The position numbers and the translations under genes were made by a program. This document shows, piece by piece, positions 62,094 to 64,000 of a stretch of 64,000 nucleotides of DNA. Each line of letters starts with the position of its first letter. Position 1 is the stretch's first letter. The DNA lies in assembly GCA_026415395.1 (NCBI GenBank), contig JAOAHD010000007.1, positions 779,304-843,303 on the forward strand, given 5' to 3'. This DNA is from Candidatus Binatia bacterium (GTDB lineage: Bacteria > Desulfobacterota > Binatia > HRBIN30). Below the pieces are notes generated by a model. The model saw only the letters and a program-made list of their open reading frames with translations, was not told the origin of the DNA and searched no databases.

Positions 62094-63329
62094 TCACGCT
62101 TCGCCGGCGAGCATTGAGCGAGCGATTTGCGACACTTGGATTTCGTCAGTGCCGCCATAAATTTGCAAGACCTTGGCATCGCGGCAGAGTTGCTCCACAC
62201 CAAACTCGGCCATGTAGCCGTTGCCGCCAAACAGCTGCACCGCTTCGAGGGTCACCTCCATCGTCGCTTGCGCTGCGTAGAGTTTGTTGGCTGAGGCCTC
62301 GGCAAAGCTTAGCGACTTTCCTTGCGCGGCAAGCTCGATTTGCCGGAAGAGCATGTTGCGGATGTTCATCCGCGCTACGTACATTTTGGCGAGCTTGAGT
62401 TGGATGAGCTGGAACTCGCCAATCGGCCGCCCGAATTGCACACGTGTGCGCGCGTACTCCGTGCAGAGTTGGATGCAGCGCTCCACGATGCCGTACGCCA
62501 TCGCCACCACACCGGAACGCTCGGCGCCAAACGTCGCTTTGGCTCCGCTTTTACCGCCGTAAGCATCTTCGCTCTCGCCCAGGAGGCGTTCCTTGCCAGC
62601 GCGGACATTGTCGAGAAACAGCTCGCCCGTCGGCGACGAGTGCATACCCATCTTCTTGAGCGGCTTCGATTGTTCCAAGCCCTCCATGCCGCGGTCGAGG
62701 ATGAACGCCACAATTTTGCGATCGCGGGGCGGTGTGACTCCGTCGTCCAGCTTGCAAATGAACACGATGGTATCCGCATAGGGGCCGTTGGTGATGAAGG
62801 TTTTTTGCCCGTTCAGGATGTACGTATCCCCATCGCGCCGCGCGGTGGACTTCATGCCACCAAAGGCATCGGATCCGGAGCCGGGTTCCGTGATTGCCCA
62901 AGCCCCGATCTTCTCCAAAGTGAGCAGGGGCAATCCCCAGCGATCCTTTTGTGCCCAGGTTCCTTTGCTCATGATCGCCCCGGCAGTCAGACCCATGCTT
63001 ACGCCCATGGCCGTGACTAAGCCTGGACAATATTTGCTGAGCTCGATTATGGGGATGATTTGCATGGCCATGGCCTCGGCAGCTTGCGGCCCAGCCTTAG
63101 GTGGGCCATCCTCGCTACCGCTCTCCCCGCGAAGAGCCTTGGCCTTTTGTGCCTCATAACGTGCCCGAGCAGCTTCCGCGATGCCGAATTGCTGCACCAA
63201 TTTGCGCATAATGCCGTAAGGCGGCAAATCGCCATGCTCGAGCTCTTTGAGGTTGGGAAGAACCTCGGCCTCGATAAATCGCCGCATCATGTCCTGGATC
63301 ATGCGGTGCTGCTCGCTCCACTCGATCAT
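62094..63329 (-). CDS. Acyl-CoA dehydrogenase
   Basis: 411 residues from ATG 63329 (ggaggaag). The flavin motif WAITEPGSGSDAFGGMKS is at about 144-161, YILNGQKTFITNG follows, and Glu270 in FGAERSGVVAMAYG is at the place of the isovaleryl/LCAD-type catalytic base, because the YGGT loop near the end has Gly where MCAD has Glu. An insert of about 30 residues (AQKAKALRGESGSEDGPPK) follows the N-terminal helices. It oxidises an acyl-CoA; the chain is unknown. It is divergent from the last gene. Confidence 0.93.
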   Translation of the reverse strand: MIEWSEQHRMIQDMMRRFIEAEVLPNLKELEHGDLPPYGIMRKLVQQFGIAEAARARYEAQKAKALRGESGSEDGPPKAGPQAAEAMAMQIIPIIELSKYCPGLVTAMGVSMGLTAGAIMSKGTWAQKDRWGLPLLTLEKIGAWAITEPGSGSDAFGGMKSTARRDGDTYILNGQKTFITNGPYADTIVFICKLDDGVTPPRDRKIVAFILDRGMEGLEQSKPLKKMGMHSSPTGELFLDNVRAGKERLLGESEDAYGGKSGAKATFGAERSGVVAMAYGIVERCIQLCTEYARTRVQFGRPIGEFQLIQLKLAKMYVARMNIRNMLFRQIELAAQGKSLSFAEASANKLYAAQATMEVTLEAVQLFGGNGYMAEFGVEQLCRDAKVLQIYGGTDEIQVSQIARSMLAGEA

Positions 63330-63704
63330 GAATCTTCCTCCTGAAGCGCTTGGCCTTGCCCGTACCTTCGTGCGGAATTCGTTGCAACACGGAGGGAGTG
63401 TGAGGTGGCGAGCTCTGCGCGTGCCTGCGCCGTTGGGGAAGATTGGATAGAGGCGACGTCGCCCCGAGGTCGGGCGCCTGAAGTATCTGTCTTCCACCGA
63501 GGGGGCTCTCGCGGTGTTGGCGTTTTGGGCAAGAAAGAAGGAAGCTCAGGGCTTGGTTGTAGGGGTTGCGGCTTGCAAGTAGCCTGCAGCGCGGTGGTGT
63601 GAGAGCGGTGGTGCGAGAAAGGTTCGTGTGGCAGTAGCGGCGGTCACAGCCGTGCCCACTCGTTGCTTGCTTGGGGAGTTCGATTGGGCGTAATCTCTTA
63701 ACCG
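63330..63704. promoter_or_regulatory. Divergent intergenic region, 375 bases, no gene seen
   Basis: No coding region or hairpin of note is seen. For the minus gene, TTGCAA and TACGGG lie 17 bases apart upstream (weak). For the plus gene, TTGCTT and TAATCT lie 18 bases apart shortly before its start. Both are low-quality promoter guesses. Confidence 0.3.
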
Positions 63705-64000
63705 ATGGCCTCTCCCCGCAGGCGACTATTCAAGCCCTTCCCTTTGGGAAAACGGGAACGGGTCCGTTCAGCGGCGGGCGCTTTGCTTGCGTTCAATGCC
63801 GCCGCGGGGATCGTTGCCGGAGTGCTGTTGTATCAAGTGGGTAAGGACCACGAATACCTGCCGCCGCTCTTTTTCGCCGTGAGCCAAGCACTCCTGTGGT
63901 TGTACTTGGGGGTATCCGTCCTCACCTGCTTGCGGTACCGCAGCGGCGAGTTCGGCCCGAGAACCGTGGCGTGTGACATCCTGACCACGTTGGCGGTGTT
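63705..64000 (+). CDS. N-terminus of a membrane protein, cut by the window edge
   Basis: ATG 63705 opens a frame with no stop to the end (98 codons). A basic N-terminus (MASPRRRLFKPFPLGKRER) is followed by two membrane segments (GALLAFNAAAGIVAGVLLY and PPLFFAVSQALLWLYLGVSVLTCL), then a polar stretch (RYRSGEFGPR) and the start of a third (DILTTLAV). No family was recognised. Confidence 0.6.
   Translation, partial: MASPRRRLFKPFPLGKRERVRSAAGALLAFNAAAGIVAGVLLYQVGKDHEYLPPLFFAVSQALLWLYLGVSVLTCLRYRSGEFGPRTVACDILTTLAV

Overview
This is a GC-rich chromosomal window from a Gram-negative bacterium. The envelope genes (LpxC for lipid A, a periplasmic PpiC/SurA-like foldase, a DUF1329 protein, a penicillin-binding carboxypeptidase) show an outer membrane. 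A DksA-type regulator, fused NuoCD and NuoEF subunits, an NtrY-like kinase and many acyl-CoA dehydrogenases, with a CaiB-type CoA-transferase and a P450, suggest a proteobacterial or Desulfobacterota/Binatia-like lineage with aerobic lipid or steroid-type catabolism. The lineage is an inference from gene content; no rRNA or tRNA gene was seen.

Layout: 1-1.2 kb holds the end of a possible cytochrome-type gene, a small unknown and an SDR. 1.2-11.7 kb is a leftward block: rimO, dksA-like, glycerate kinase, queE, a degenerate kinase-like gene and folE, then a class V aminotransferase, serA and purA behind their own promoter and a terminator-like leader (probable serine/purine operon). 11.9-16.7 kb carries a PPIase, a lysine-rich DNA-binding-like protein, an ArsC-family reductase and a RecQ helicase with unusual tails. 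17.1-28 kb holds a paired acyl-CoA dehydrogenase operon, DUF2130, a P450 with an operator-like palindrome in its promoter, an SH3-DUF1329 fusion and an orphan chemoreceptor. 28-35 kb contains an aldo/keto reductase, two DNA repair enzymes (UdgB-type UDG and Nth), an MBL hydrolase, a CDF metal transporter and an alpha/beta hydrolase.

35.1-41.5 kb is a leftward complex I cluster, nuoB-G-I-CD-EF, with only peripheral-arm subunits and no membrane-arm gene nearby. 41.7-46.6 kb has hsp20 overlapping a Lon-family protease, then rpoD preceded by a nested inverted repeat. 46.8-50 kb carries an FmdB-type zinc ribbon, YggT, a flippase-like membrane protein and a SPOR-tailed D-Ala-D-Ala carboxypeptidase.

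The most remarkable locus is 50.06-53.76 kb: an NtrY-like histidine kinase followed by a gene that joins an NtrX-like receiver domain directly to a complete LpxC deacetylase. If the fusion is real, a two-component signal would act straight on the committed step of lipid A synthesis, with an enzyme replacing the usual transcription-factor output.

53.8-55.7 kb has caiB and rpiA. 55.8-62 kb is a Type III-like restriction-modification island in which the methylase, the restriction subunit and a DUF4258 gene each carry single-base frame breaks, most of them in G/C runs. 62-64 kb ends with an acyl-CoA dehydrogenase and the start of an unidentified membrane protein.
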